Of a stretch of DNA of 20,580 nucleotides, positions 1 to 7,238 are shown in pieces. The DNA is from CAYUHC01 sp964444555 (GTDB taxonomy: Bacteria; Patescibacteriota; Minisyncoccia; Phycocordibacterales; JACOZG01): contig CAYUHC010000014.1 in assembly GCA_964444555.1 (NCBI GenBank), positions 1 through 20,580 on the forward strand. The letters are read 5' to 3'. Position numbers and translations under genes: made by a program. The notes below the pieces were generated by a model. It had not been told where the DNA came from. It saw only the letters and a list, made by a program, of their open reading frames with translations, and did no database searches. Within the stretch, counting starts at the first letter, position 1. Each line of letters starts with the position of its first letter.

Positions 1-1
1 C

Positions 2-841
2 GGTGAACCGGGAACTCAGTTGACGATGCGTACTAAGCACTCCGGTGGTGTGGACGTAGGTGGCGACATCGTCGGTGGTTTGCCGCGTGTTGATGAAATC
101 TTTGAACGCCGCATTCCGAAGAACGCCGCGGTTGTCTCCTACGTTGAGGGTACGGTTTCAGAAGTTAAGTCCGATAATAAGGAGGTAACAATCACGATTT
201 TGGCGACGGGCGGTAAGGGCAAAATTAAGTCGGGCACGGTGGAATACACGGCGCCAATTACTCGCGACGTTTTGGTTAAGGCGGGTGATGAGGTGGCGAT
301 TGGTCAAATTTTGACTAGCGGTTCCGCTGACCTCCAAGAGCTCTTTAAGCTGGCGGGAAAAGACTTTACTGAGGAATATATCATCAGCGAAGTTAACAAG
401 ATCTACGACTTGCAAGGCGCCGGTATCTCGCGCAAACACTTGGAGGTAATTATTCGTCAGATGCTCTCTCGTCGTCGAGTTAAGAATCCTGGTGATACCA
501 GTTTTGAGATCGGTGAGATTGTTGAAGCCGCTGAGTTAACCGAAGCGAACGAGCGCGTGCGGGCCAAGGGTGGAGCCGAGGCCGTGGGCGAGACGATCTT
601 GCTCGGTATCTCGGATGTGTCGCTGACGACTTCAAGCTTTATCTCGGCAGTCTCGTTTAGCCAGCCGACTCGCAATCTGATTAAGACGGCGGTTCGGGGT
701 GGTCTCGATAAGCTCCGGGGTCTCAAGGAGAATGTGATTATTGGCCGATTGATCCCTGCCGGTACTGGTTTGGGTATCGCGAAGGAAGCTAAATTGGAGG
801 AAGTACGGAAAATCTCGGAAGCCGAATTGGCAAGCGAGTAA
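2..841 (+). CDS. rpoC: RNA polymerase beta' subunit, C-terminal part (5' truncated)
   Basis: This is the C-terminal 279 residues of the beta' subunit of DNA-directed RNA polymerase; the gene begins outside the window and the frame is open from base 2. The first residues, GEPGTQLTMRT, are a beta' signature that continues into HSGG and the conserved GGLPRVDEIFERR segment. Near the end, the run from ETILLGISDVSLTT to GLKENVIIGRLIPAGTG matches the conserved beta' C-terminus, where the subunit closes the core enzyme. The stop codon TAA overlaps the next ATG (TAATG at 839-843), so translation is probably coupled to dnaG. Linkage of rpoC directly to dnaG and rpoD puts the replication primer enzyme, the core polymerase and the main sigma factor in one unit. 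Identification is secure; only the 5' part is missing. Confidence 0.97.
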   Translation, partial: GEPGTQLTMRTKHSGGVDVGGDIVGGLPRVDEIFERRIPKNAAVVSYVEGTVSEVKSDNKEVTITILATGGKGKIKSGTVEYTAPITRDVLVKAGDEVAIGQILTSGSADLQELFKLAGKDFTEEYIISEVNKIYDLQGAGISRKHLEVIIRQMLSRRRVKNPGDTSFEIGEIVEAAELTEANERVRAKGGAEAVGETILLGISDVSLTTSSFISAVSFSQPTRNLIKTAVRGGLDKLRGLKENVIIGRLIPAGTGLGIAKEAKLEEVRKISEAELASE

Positions 842-2550
842 TGTCCACTGCTGTCCAACAAATTAAAGATCGCCTGGGCATCGCCGAGGTGGTAGGGCTC
901 TATCTCAAGCTGGAACCAGCGGGCGCTAATTTTCGCGCTCGCTGCCCGTTCCATCAAGAGAAAACTCCTTCCTTCTACGTTTCGCCCGCCCGCGGCAGTT
1001 ACCATTGCTTTGGTTGTAATCGGGGCGGTGACCTGATCAGCTTTGTGGAAGAGATTGAGGGTGTGGACTTTATGGGCGCGCTTAAAATCTTGGCGGAGCG
1101 AGCGGGCATCCAACTGGAAACCAAAAATCTTAAGTATGATCCGGAACGCGAAAAGATTTTTGCGGCACTCGAGGCGGCCACTCGTTTCTATCGGGCTAAT
1201 TTGGCCCCCGACTCACCGGCGCAAGCTTATCTCTTGGAGCGCGGCTTAACCGCCGAGACCATTGAAGCTTTCCGTTTGGGTTTGGCTTTGCCCGAGTGGC
1301 AGAGTTTGGAGAGTCACTTAACCAAAGCTGGTTTTACCGAGGCGACGCTGGAGGCGGCGGGTTTGGTAATTAAATCGAATAAGCCAGGAGTTCGTTCTCG
1401 CTACTACGATCGCTTCCGGGGCCGAATTATGTTTCCGCTCACTGATAGTTCGGGGCGGGTGGTTGGTTTTTCTGGGCGAGTGTTTGGTGAGGCGCCACCG
1501 GAGGCGGGCAAGTACATTAATAGTCCACAAACTTCTGTTTACGATAAGTCGCGCGTGCTTTATGGCTTTGATCGCGCCAAGGTGACGATGAGATCCAAGG
1601 ACGCCGCGGTCTTGGTGGAGGGCCAAATTGATCTGGTTTTATCTCATCAGGCCGGAGTCACTAACGCCGTGGCGGTTTCAGGCACCGCGCTCACTCGCGA
1701 ACACCTCACGGCCATTGGTCGCTTAACCAAAAATCTGATTATGGCTTTTGATGGCGATCAGGCGGGGTTTGGTGCTTCGGCTCGGGGCATCTTGATGGCG
1801 CTGGAGGCGGGGTTGGAAGTTAAGGCCGTGCGGTTGCCCGCGGGCCAAGACCCGGCCGATCTAATTCGCCAAGACCCGTCAGCGTGGCCGGCGCTGTTGG
1901 CGCAAGCCGAACACGTGATCGATTTTTTGCTCGGGGGTGTTATGGCGCGCAACCTGCCAGCTCGCGAGCGGGCTCACGCGATTAAGAATGAAGTTTATTC
2001 TTTTATCGCCGGCCTGCGTCAGCGGATTGATCAAGCTCACTTTATCGGCAAAGTGGCGGAGTTAACTGGTTTGCCCGATAACGTGATTCGAGACGAGGTG
2101 GCGGCTTTAGGGTTCGGGGCCGCGGCGGGGGTGCCAAAGCCGCGGCCCGCTGAGCCCGCGATCGTTTCTCGTCAGGAGTTGATCGAGGAGAAATTGGTGG
2201 CCATCGAGTCGTGGCGCGCGGGTTTGGTAAAGTCAGACTTGTTGCCCTTGGCGGCCGCGCGGGAGCGCTTGGCGCCGCGAGCCGAGGCCTTGGGTTTGCA
2301 AGCGGAGATTTTGTATGGCCACTTATCGCCGCCCGAATTGGCCGAGGAGGTAGCTAGGTTGGAACGAGATTTAGAGTTAGAATTTTTAAAACAGGAATTA
2401 CAACGAGTGACTCGTCATCTCGCAGAGGCGGAACGCAAGCATGAATCAGAAAAGGCCACGGAGTATCTCGCGGAGTGCCAAGCCCTTTCACGGAAGATTA
2501 ATAATTTGAAATTAGGAACATCATATGGCCAAGAAAAAAAATTCAGCTAA
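841..2550 (+). CDS. dnaG: DNA primase DnaG
   Basis: A 569-residue bacterial primase that makes RNA primers for the replication fork. The N-terminal CHC2 zinc finger is visible: C35, H38, C56 and C59, with CPFH and CFGC at its ends. The Toprim catalytic core follows, with the metal-binding Glu in VEGQID (E260) and DGD in MAFDGDQAG (D304, D306). The segment RYYDRFRGRIMFPL before it is the conserved primase core motif. About 130 residues after residue 435 are helical and probably form the helicase-interaction domain, which is variable in this family. The start ATG sits inside the rpoC stop (TAATG), and the last 26 bases overlap the rpoD start. It has no separate promoter that I can see. Length is within the family range. 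Confidence 0.96.
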   Translation: MSTAVQQIKDRLGIAEVVGLYLKLEPAGANFRARCPFHQEKTPSFYVSPARGSYHCFGCNRGGDLISFVEEIEGVDFMGALKILAERAGIQLETKNLKYDPEREKIFAALEAATRFYRANLAPDSPAQAYLLERGLTAETIEAFRLGLALPEWQSLESHLTKAGFTEATLEAAGLVIKSNKPGVRSRYYDRFRGRIMFPLTDSSGRVVGFSGRVFGEAPPEAGKYINSPQTSVYDKSRVLYGFDRAKVTMRSKDAAVLVEGQIDLVLSHQAGVTNAVAVSGTALTREHLTAIGRLTKNLIMAFDGDQAGFGASARGILMALEAGLEVKAVRLPAGQDPADLIRQDPSAWPALLAQAEHVIDFLLGGVMARNLPARERAHAIKNEVYSFIAGLRQRIDQAHFIGKVAELTGLPDNVIRDEVAALGFGAAAGVPKPRPAEPAIVSRQELIEEKLVAIESWRAGLVKSDLLPLAAARERLAPRAEALGLQAEILYGHLSPPELAEEVARLERDLELEFLKQELQRVTRHLAEAERKHESEKATEYLAECQALSRKINNLKLGTSYGQEKKFS

Positions 2551-3760
2551 GAAATTAGTTAAGAAAGCCGTTAAGTCGGTCAAAAAAGTTATTAAAAAGC
2601 CAGCGAAGAAAGTGGTTAAAAAAGTTAAGCCCAAGGCCCCGGTTAAGGTGGCTAAGGTTAAAGTGCCGTCTAAGCCGAAGGTGAAGTTGACGGGTGCCGC
2701 GGCCGATAAGGAGCGTCGAGTAGATCGACTCTTGGCCAAGGGCCGAGGTCGCGGCTTTGTAACTTACACGGAGCTTTTGCAGGAGTTTCCCAATATTGAG
2801 CAGGATATTTTGCTGTTGGAAGAATTGTACGATCGCTTTGAGACGGCCGGAGTCGACGTGCTGGAAGAAGGTGGCTTGCTCGAAGACATTGATGAGAAAT
2901 CTTTACTCGAGAAGGCGGGCATTGGCGGCGGTTCGCTTGATTCGGTCCAGATGTATCTTAAAGAAATTGGTCGCCATAAATTGATTAGCGCGGCCGAGGA
3001 GCGAGAGTTGGCGCGACGCATTTTGGTCGGGGACGAAGAAGCAAAAAATGCCCTCGCCAACGCTAACCTCCGACTGGTAGTTTCGATTGCCAAACGCTAT
3101 ATCGGTCGCAGTTCGGATTTGACCCTGCTCGATCTGATCCAGGAAGGCAATATTGGTTTGTTTAAGGCGGTGGAGAAGTTCGACTGGACGCGCGGTTACA
3201 AATTTTCGACTTACGCCACCTGGTGGATTCGCCAAGCGGTGACTCGCGCGCTGGCCGATCAATCCCGGACCATTCGCATTCCCGTTCACATGGTTGAGAC
3301 GATTGCTAAATACAAGCAGGTAGTTCGTCGCCTAACTCAAGATTTAGGGCGCGAACCCTTGCCGGCCGAGATCGCGACGGAGATGGGCGTGGACGTCGAT
3401 AAGATCTACACGATCGAGAAGATTGATCAGAGTACTACTTCGCTCGATAAACCCACTAATAGTGACGAAGAAAAGTCGACGCTCGGTGAATTTATTCCCG
3501 ACAGCAAAATCGCTTCGCCCGATAAGGATGTCTCGCGCCGAATTTTGCACGATCAGATCCAAGAAATTTTGTCCGATCTTTCGCCTAAGGAGCGTAAGAT
3601 TTTGGAGATGCGTCACGGTCTAACTGATGGCGTGATGCGGACGCTCGAGGAGGTGGGTCGCGAGTTTGGCGTTACCCGAGAACGCATTCGCCAGATCGAA
3701 GCCAAGGCCCACGAAAAAATTCGTCAGCACGATAAGGTTAAGCGTTTGCTTGGTTACTAG
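2525..3760 (+). CDS. rpoD: RNA polymerase primary sigma factor (sigma-70 family)
   Basis: A 411-residue primary sigma factor. Region 1.1-like sequence lies at about 60-130, region 1.2 at about 138-165 and region 2 at about 170-245. Region 2 includes the DLIQEGNIGLFKAVEKFD core-binding and TYATWWIRQA promoter-melting segments. Region 3 follows, and region 4 closes the protein with GVTRERIRQIEAKA, the helix that reads the -35 box. The complete region set identifies the housekeeping sigma. The first 56 residues are an unusual Lys/Ala/Val/Pro tail with many KK pairs, resembling histone-H1-type DNA-binding tails. The start ATG overlaps dnaG by 26 bases, with a weak GGA Shine-Dalgarno site about 9 bases upstream. 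The dnaG-rpoD order is the core of the classical macromolecular-synthesis operon. The stop codon overlaps that of the opposing gene in a shared CTAG. Confidence 0.96.
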   Translation: MAKKKNSAKKLVKKAVKSVKKVIKKPAKKVVKKVKPKAPVKVAKVKVPSKPKVKLTGAAADKERRVDRLLAKGRGRGFVTYTELLQEFPNIEQDILLLEELYDRFETAGVDVLEEGGLLEDIDEKSLLEKAGIGGGSLDSVQMYLKEIGRHKLISAAEERELARRILVGDEEAKNALANANLRLVVSIAKRYIGRSSDLTLLDLIQEGNIGLFKAVEKFDWTRGYKFSTYATWWIRQAVTRALADQSRTIRIPVHMVETIAKYKQVVRRLTQDLGREPLPAEIATEMGVDVDKIYTIEKIDQSTTSLDKPTNSDEEKSTLGEFIPDSKIASPDKDVSRRILHDQIQEILSDLSPKERKILEMRHGLTDGVMRTLEEVGREFGVTRERIRQIEAKAHEKIRQHDKVKRLLGY

Positions 3761-4449
3761 TGAGCGGCGAAAATTAAATCCGTAAACTTCCAAAAGGCGT
3801 CATTGCCGCCTAGTTCGGCGACGCACTCAGTGGCTTCGGCTAGTTTGCCGGCGTCGGGATGCAGCGAGAGGAGGGGGAGGTGGCGGTAGACCCAGGTTAC
3901 TTGATCGTCATAGCGGTCTTTAATCTCGTTCATGGTGTCGTGGAAGCGTTTGCAGAAGGGGCACTGGAGATCAGAGTATTCAATGATGGTGATCGGTGAG
4001 CCGATCGCGCCTTGGCGGTGGTCTTGTTCGGTGACGGGCGGCAAAGTGGCGGGGAGAGTAGTAAAGTAGGAGCTCGAAGCGGTGCCGGCTAAAATTTCGT
4101 CCAGAACTTGGGCGAGCGCGGGAGTGGGGAGAGCGCCAGGTAAGGCGATGACTCGATTATCGCTCGTGACGATGAGCGGAAAGGGCGTACCTTGGGCGCC
4201 CAACATATTCCCTTCGGCCGCCTGTGCCTCCACCTTGGCGGCGTAGGTTCCCGCTTGCCAGCATTTTTCAAAGTCGGCGCGATTAACTCCGGCTTTGGCC
4301 GCGAGCGTGGGGACGCTCCCGAGTTCGAATTTTTTGGCCGCCGTCGGATTAGTCGCGCCGCCGCGGAAAAAGATCGCGGCGGCGATCAAGAGGCCGGCGG
4401 CCACAATCGCGACGGGCACCAGATAGGGTTTGGGTTTAGAATTTTCCAT
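3757..4449 (-). CDS. Membrane-anchored DsbA-like thioredoxin protein, apparently circularly permuted
   Basis: A 230-residue protein with one N-terminal membrane segment (about 9-28), so the soluble part should face outside. The catalytic CxxC is clear: C163-P-F-C166 in YSDLQCPFCKRFH, as in DsbA/BdbD-type (Thioredoxin_4) disulfide oxidoreductases. The order of parts is odd. Residues 40-121 (FEKCWQAGTYAAKV, then GAQGTPFPLIV with the cis-Pro, then a final helix) resemble the second half of a DsbA. Residues 137-230 (SPITIIEYSD, CxxC helix, WVYRHLPLLSLHP, FWKFTDLIFAAH) resemble the first half. Each half occurs once, so this reads as a circular permutant rather than a truncated copy. It follows the tsaC-like gene on the same strand after 12 bases. 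The stop overlaps the rpoD stop tail to tail. The fold class is confident; permutation is my inference from alignment by eye. Confidence 0.85.
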   Translation of the reverse strand: MENSKPKPYLVPVAIVAAGLLIAAAIFFRGGATNPTAAKKFELGSVPTLAAKAGVNRADFEKCWQAGTYAAKVEAQAAEGNMLGAQGTPFPLIVTSDNRVIALPGALPTPALAQVLDEILAGTASSSYFTTLPATLPPVTEQDHRQGAIGSPITIIEYSDLQCPFCKRFHDTMNEIKDRYDDQVTWVYRHLPLLSLHPDAGKLAEATECVAELGGNDAFWKFTDLIFAAH

Positions 4450-4461
4450 AATTAAAATAAT

Positions 4462-4980
4462 TTAGGGCTTCAGTATACCACGCAAAACTTCAGTCTCGCC
4501 ATTGTTCCCCAGTCGGACCACCGTCGAAGGGGAGCCTTCGCACCGGCCGCCATCGACATAAAGATCGATTTGATCGCCAAAGTAGGTCCGAGCCTCGGCG
4601 ACCGTCGTGGCTGGCGGTTGGCCGGGAGGATTGGCGCTAGGAGCAATCAGCGGCCCGGTGGCCACCAGGAGCTGTCGCAATTCGGCAGGAGCGGGTACGC
4701 GAAAGGCTTGGCCATTTAGAATGAGGCTGACCGGTCCTGGCCACCAGCGGTTAAGAAATTCTTGTTGGGCCTTGTTTGGAGTTAAATTAAATTTGATTAA
4801 CTCTGACTGATCGGCCAGGAGCGTAATAAAAGGTTTGCCGGCTTCGCGGCCACGGACGGTAATTAGCCGCTCGCGGGCGGCCGGATTTTGGGCTGAGGCC
4901 ACCAGTCCGTAGATGGTGTCGGTGGGCAAGATAACGAGCCCGCCGGCTTTAATAATCTCGGTAATTTTTGCTAAATCCAC
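4462..4980 (-). CDS. tsaC: Threonylcarbamoyl-AMP synthase (Sua5/YciO/YrdC family)
   Basis: A 172-residue YrdC-domain protein. This family makes threonylcarbamoyl-AMP from threonine, bicarbonate and ATP, the first step of the t6A modification at position 37 of ANN-decoding tRNAs. Visible motifs are PTDTIYGL (19-26), RGREAGKPF (43-51), PGPVSL (81-86), RVP (94-96), APSAN (113-117) and STVV (152-155). Length fits the single-domain TsaC/YrdC type, without the extra C-terminal Sua5 domain. The start is GTG at 4980, with AGGA about 9 bases upstream. The DsbA-like gene follows 12 bases after its stop, so they are probably cotranscribed. YciO paralogues are very similar, so the exact substrate role is likely rather than certain. 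Confidence 0.9.
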   Translation of the reverse strand: MDLAKITEIIKAGGLVILPTDTIYGLVASAQNPAARERLITVRGREAGKPFITLLADQSELIKFNLTPNKAQQEFLNRWWPGPVSLILNGQAFRVPAPAELRQLLVATGPLIAPSANPPGQPPATTVAEARTYFGDQIDLYVDGGRCEGSPSTVVRLGNNGETEVLRGILKP

Positions 4981-5004
4981 TCGGCCATCCTAGCAAATTA
5001 AACA

Positions 5005-5035
5005 GAAAAAATCCCCCGGCCACGATGGCGGGGGA
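5005..5035 (-). terminator. Rho-independent terminator after the helicase and small basic gene
   Basis: Read on the - strand, CCCCC GCC, a five-base loop, then GGC GGGGG (one unpaired base) forms an eight-pair GC-rich stem. It is followed at once by A and six T residues (5011-5006). It lies 34 bases after the stop of the small gene at 5069 and just before the tsaC-like gene, so it ends the helicase unit. Confidence 0.85.
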
Positions 5036-5068
5036 GGATTTCGGCGGGATTTGTTTTTTTGGGGAGGA

Positions 5069-5245
5069 TTAGCGAGAAAGGTAACCACGAGCTTGGCGCC
5101 GGACGGCCCTCATCTGGCCGCCGCGTCGACCGGGTCGAGGCCGTCGGGGACGACTCACCTCCTCGGGAGTCGTTTCGGGTCTGAGGTTTGTTTTTTCTTC
5201 CACTTCTTCTACGGCCGGTTCTTCCACTTCGGGCAGTTGAGACAT
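5069..5245 (-). CDS. Small acidic/arginine-rich protein downstream of the helicase
   Basis: A 58-residue unknown protein. The start is set by a strong Shine-Dalgarno site: AAGGAGG lies about 5 bases before the ATG at 5245, the best in the window. The N-terminal third is acidic (PEVEEPAVEEVEEK), and the C-terminal half is Arg-rich with RPRRPRPGRRGG, resembling RNA-binding RG/RP tails. It sits 72 bases after the helicase stop and before the shared terminator, so it is probably in the same mRNA. The helicase ends right after its last core motif and lacks the basic tail common in RhlE-type enzymes, so this peptide might supply that function in trans. That role is speculation; I do not recognise the family. 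Confidence 0.65.
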   Translation of the reverse strand: MSQLPEVEEPAVEEVEEKTNLRPETTPEEVSRPRRPRPGRRGGQMRAVRRQARGYLSR

Positions 5246-5317
5246 GTGACCTCCTTGCGAGCCGAAATCCGAAAGCAAATGCTATACCTCTTTTTCTCAG
5301 CCGTCAAATGGCTAAGC

Positions 5318-6487
5318 TTATTCGATAAAGGTCAGGGCTTTGCCGGTTTTGCCACCTCGGCCAGTGCGGCCAATGCGGTGGATGTAGTCACCATAAGTGG
5401 CTGGCAAGTCATAATTGATGACGTGGGTGACGTTAGGGATGTCGAGACCGCGAGCGGCGACGTCAGTGGCGACCAGCGCTTGGAGGTGGTTGTTTTTAAA
5501 GAGACCCAGGGCGCGCTGGCGATTGCCGTGCGTTTTGTCGCCGTGGATACAGTCCACGCGTAGGCCATGTTCGGCGAGCACGGAGGCGAGCTTTTGCACG
5601 CCGTGCTTGGTTTTGCCGAAGATTAAGACTTTGCTAAATTCACCTTGTTCCAATAAGGAACGCAGAACCTCGATTTTCTTGGCGCCAGGTTGGATCCGAA
5701 CGATGTCTTGATCGACGCTTTTAGCGACGTCGCCGGTTTTGACCGAAAGACGCACTGGCTCGCGTAAAAAAGTGTTGATTAGGCGCTCAATTTCGGGCGA
5801 CATCGTGGCGGTAAAGAAGAGGGTTTGACGGGGCGAAGGCATGAGACTCATCAAATAGCGCATATCTTCGATAAAGCCCATATCGAGCATTCGATCCGCT
5901 TCGTCTAGAACGATAGTTTTAAAGTTGCCCAGGCGCAATGAACGGCGTTCGATCAAATCCTTAAGACGACCAGGCGTCCCGATCACAAAGTGATTGTGAT
6001 AGCGAAGACTAGAAACTTGTCGGCCAATCGGCGCGCCGCCAACGCAACAAACGGAGAAAATTTTTGATCCTTGAGTGAAGGCGCGTAATTCCTCGTCAAT
6101 CTGGATCGCCAATTCGCGAGTGGGAGCCACGATCAGGATCTCTTCGTACTTATTTTTGAGCACCTTATTAATGAGGGGGATGAGAAAGGCGGCCGTTTTG
6201 CCGGTGCCGGTGTTGGCCAAGCCCACCACGTCGTGACCTTTTAAGACGTGAGGAATAGCCCGATCCTGAATTGGGGTAGGGGTACTAAAGCCGCGCGCCA
6301 CAATGCGGTTTTTTAGCTCCGACTCGATTTCGAAGTCGGTAAAGGCGTGCTCGGGTTCAAAATGAGCCACTTCTTCAGTAATTACGGCTCGATTAATAAA
6401 CTTCGAAACATCAATGCGTTGACCTTGGAAGCGATTCGAACGAGACGGACCACGTCGAGGGCGGGAAAAATTTGTCTTACGATACAT
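5318..6487 (-). CDS. DEAD-box ATP-dependent RNA helicase
   Basis: A 389-residue helicase of the RhlE/CsdA class that unwinds short RNA duplexes using ATP. All core motifs are present: Q motif TPTPIQ (69-74), Walker A ANTGTGKT (91-98), PTRELA (122-127), TPGR (171-174), DEAD (195-198) and TAT (226-228, usually SAT). VATDVAARGLD (339-349) and HRIGRTGRGG (370-379) complete the set. The first 30 residues are basic (SRPRRGPSRSNR). The protein stops only about 10 residues after the last motif, so it has no C-terminal extension. I chose the ATG at 6487 because the in-frame TTG at 6505 lies inside the predicted -10 box. A clear promoter and a 9-base inverted repeat sit directly upstream. A likely role is RNA folding, ribosome assembly or cold response. 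Confidence 0.95.
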   Translation of the reverse strand: MYRKTNFSRPRRGPSRSNRFQGQRIDVSKFINRAVITEEVAHFEPEHAFTDFEIESELKNRIVARGFSTPTPIQDRAIPHVLKGHDVVGLANTGTGKTAAFLIPLINKVLKNKYEEILIVAPTRELAIQIDEELRAFTQGSKIFSVCCVGGAPIGRQVSSLRYHNHFVIGTPGRLKDLIERRSLRLGNFKTIVLDEADRMLDMGFIEDMRYLMSLMPSPRQTLFFTATMSPEIERLINTFLREPVRLSVKTGDVAKSVDQDIVRIQPGAKKIEVLRSLLEQGEFSKVLIFGKTKHGVQKLASVLAEHGLRVDCIHGDKTHGNRQRALGLFKNNHLQALVATDVAARGLDIPNVTHVINYDLPATYGDYIHRIGRTGRGGKTGKALTFIE

Positions 6488-6527
6488 AGATTGAGACTCA
6501 TACAATATATTATTTTGTAATCTATGT
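6484..6527. repeat. 9-bp inverted repeat flanking the helicase promoter
   Basis: ACATAGATT (6484-6492) and its exact reverse complement AATCTATGT (6519-6527) are separated by 26 bases. One arm overlaps the start codon and the other overlaps the -35 box, so the pair brackets the promoter. Because the distal arm is upstream of the expected transcription start, it would act as a DNA operator rather than an mRNA hairpin. Confidence 0.6.
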
Positions 6528-6530
6528 CAA
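6502..6530 (-). promoter_or_regulatory. Helicase promoter
   Basis: On the - strand there is a perfect -35 TTGACA (6530-6525), a 17-base spacer and TATTGT (6507-6502); an alternative TATATT lies two bases upstream. The predicted transcription start is only about 8-10 bases before the ATG at 6487, so the 5' leader is very short. Confidence 0.7.
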
Positions 6531-6590
6531 GAGAGATAAGATATCCACACTAATAGACTTTTTAATGAAAAATTAATGAAGAAAGTGGCG

Positions 6591-6605
6591 TATACTTTAA
6601 GGTAA
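6591..6605 (+). promoter_or_regulatory. -10 box and start region of the Tat/surface operon
   Basis: TATACT at 6591-6596 lies nine bases before the ATG at 6606. The expected transcription start (about 6603) leaves almost no leader. No convincing -35 box is visible. A weak AAGG precedes the ATG. This is the only plausible promoter I see before the long gene block running to 16788. Confidence 0.5.
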
Positions 6606-7217
6606 ATGGTTTTGCCGCGGGAGTATTCTTTTAAATTGTATCGCCCGTCAAAGGTGGTGGTAACTCCAGCGGTAGTGGTGGGTGCGCCTCAGTTAGCAGA
6701 TGAGAAAAGTTTAACCGATGATCGGCGGCGAGTTTTTCTTAAGCTGTTGGCGGGAGCGGGTTTGGGCGCGGCCGCGGTAACCATTTTGCCCCGACGAGCT
6801 GAGGCCTTGGTTATGGGCGGGACACCGGCGACGAGCGTGGTTGGTCTTAAGGATGATGCTGACGCGCGGATTAATCCGGCGACGGAGGAAACACTCCAAT
6901 CATTGCTTGCCGGTAATTCGGTTCTTAAGAAGACAACTTCTTTGGCCGCGTCGGGGACTGTCCACACCCCGGGCTCGGGCAAAAAGATCCGGGTGTACAA
7001 TACCAAGTTTTCGCTTTCGGCCGACATGACGAGTGTGTCTTTCCGTTTTACTTCGGGTGGGACTGATTTTGAAAAGTATATTTCGCCCAAAACGGGGGGA
7101 TTATATGGCGCCAACAATCATCCCAATTATATCGAAGGCGGCACGAACGAGGTTTTGCACTGCGAAATTTCTGGGACCGGTAATGTCCAGATTAATATTG
7201 ATTATTTAGAAGTTTAA
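6606..7217 (+). CDS. Twin-arginine signal protein with phage-virion-like C-terminal domain
   Basis: A 203-residue protein with a textbook Tat signal set back from the N-terminus. R41-R42-V-F-L-K46 matches the RRxFLK consensus, followed by a weakly hydrophobic Ala/Gly/Leu stretch (47-61). A positively charged c-region, PRRAEA, follows, with probable cleavage after A67; such charge is known to keep a signal out of Sec. The mature part has NPATEETLQ (90-98) and a 95-residue beta-rich domain with PKTGGLYGANNHPNYIEGG and a final NIDYLEV. I associate this pattern with phage structural or tail proteins, from memory and without a search. It is the first gene of the block that also encodes TatC and TatA, so it is likely their main substrate. 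The 40-residue extension before the signal is unusual. Exact function is unknown. Confidence 0.85.
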   Translation: MVLPREYSFKLYRPSKVVVTPAVVVGAPQLADEKSLTDDRRRVFLKLLAGAGLGAAAVTILPRRAEALVMGGTPATSVVGLKDDADARINPATEETLQSLLAGNSVLKKTTSLAASGTVHTPGSGKKIRVYNTKFSLSADMTSVSFRFTSGGTDFEKYISPKTGGLYGANNHPNYIEGGTNEVLHCEISGTGNVQINIDYLEV

Positions 7218-7238
7218 TTTAGTAATTTTAAAACGATT

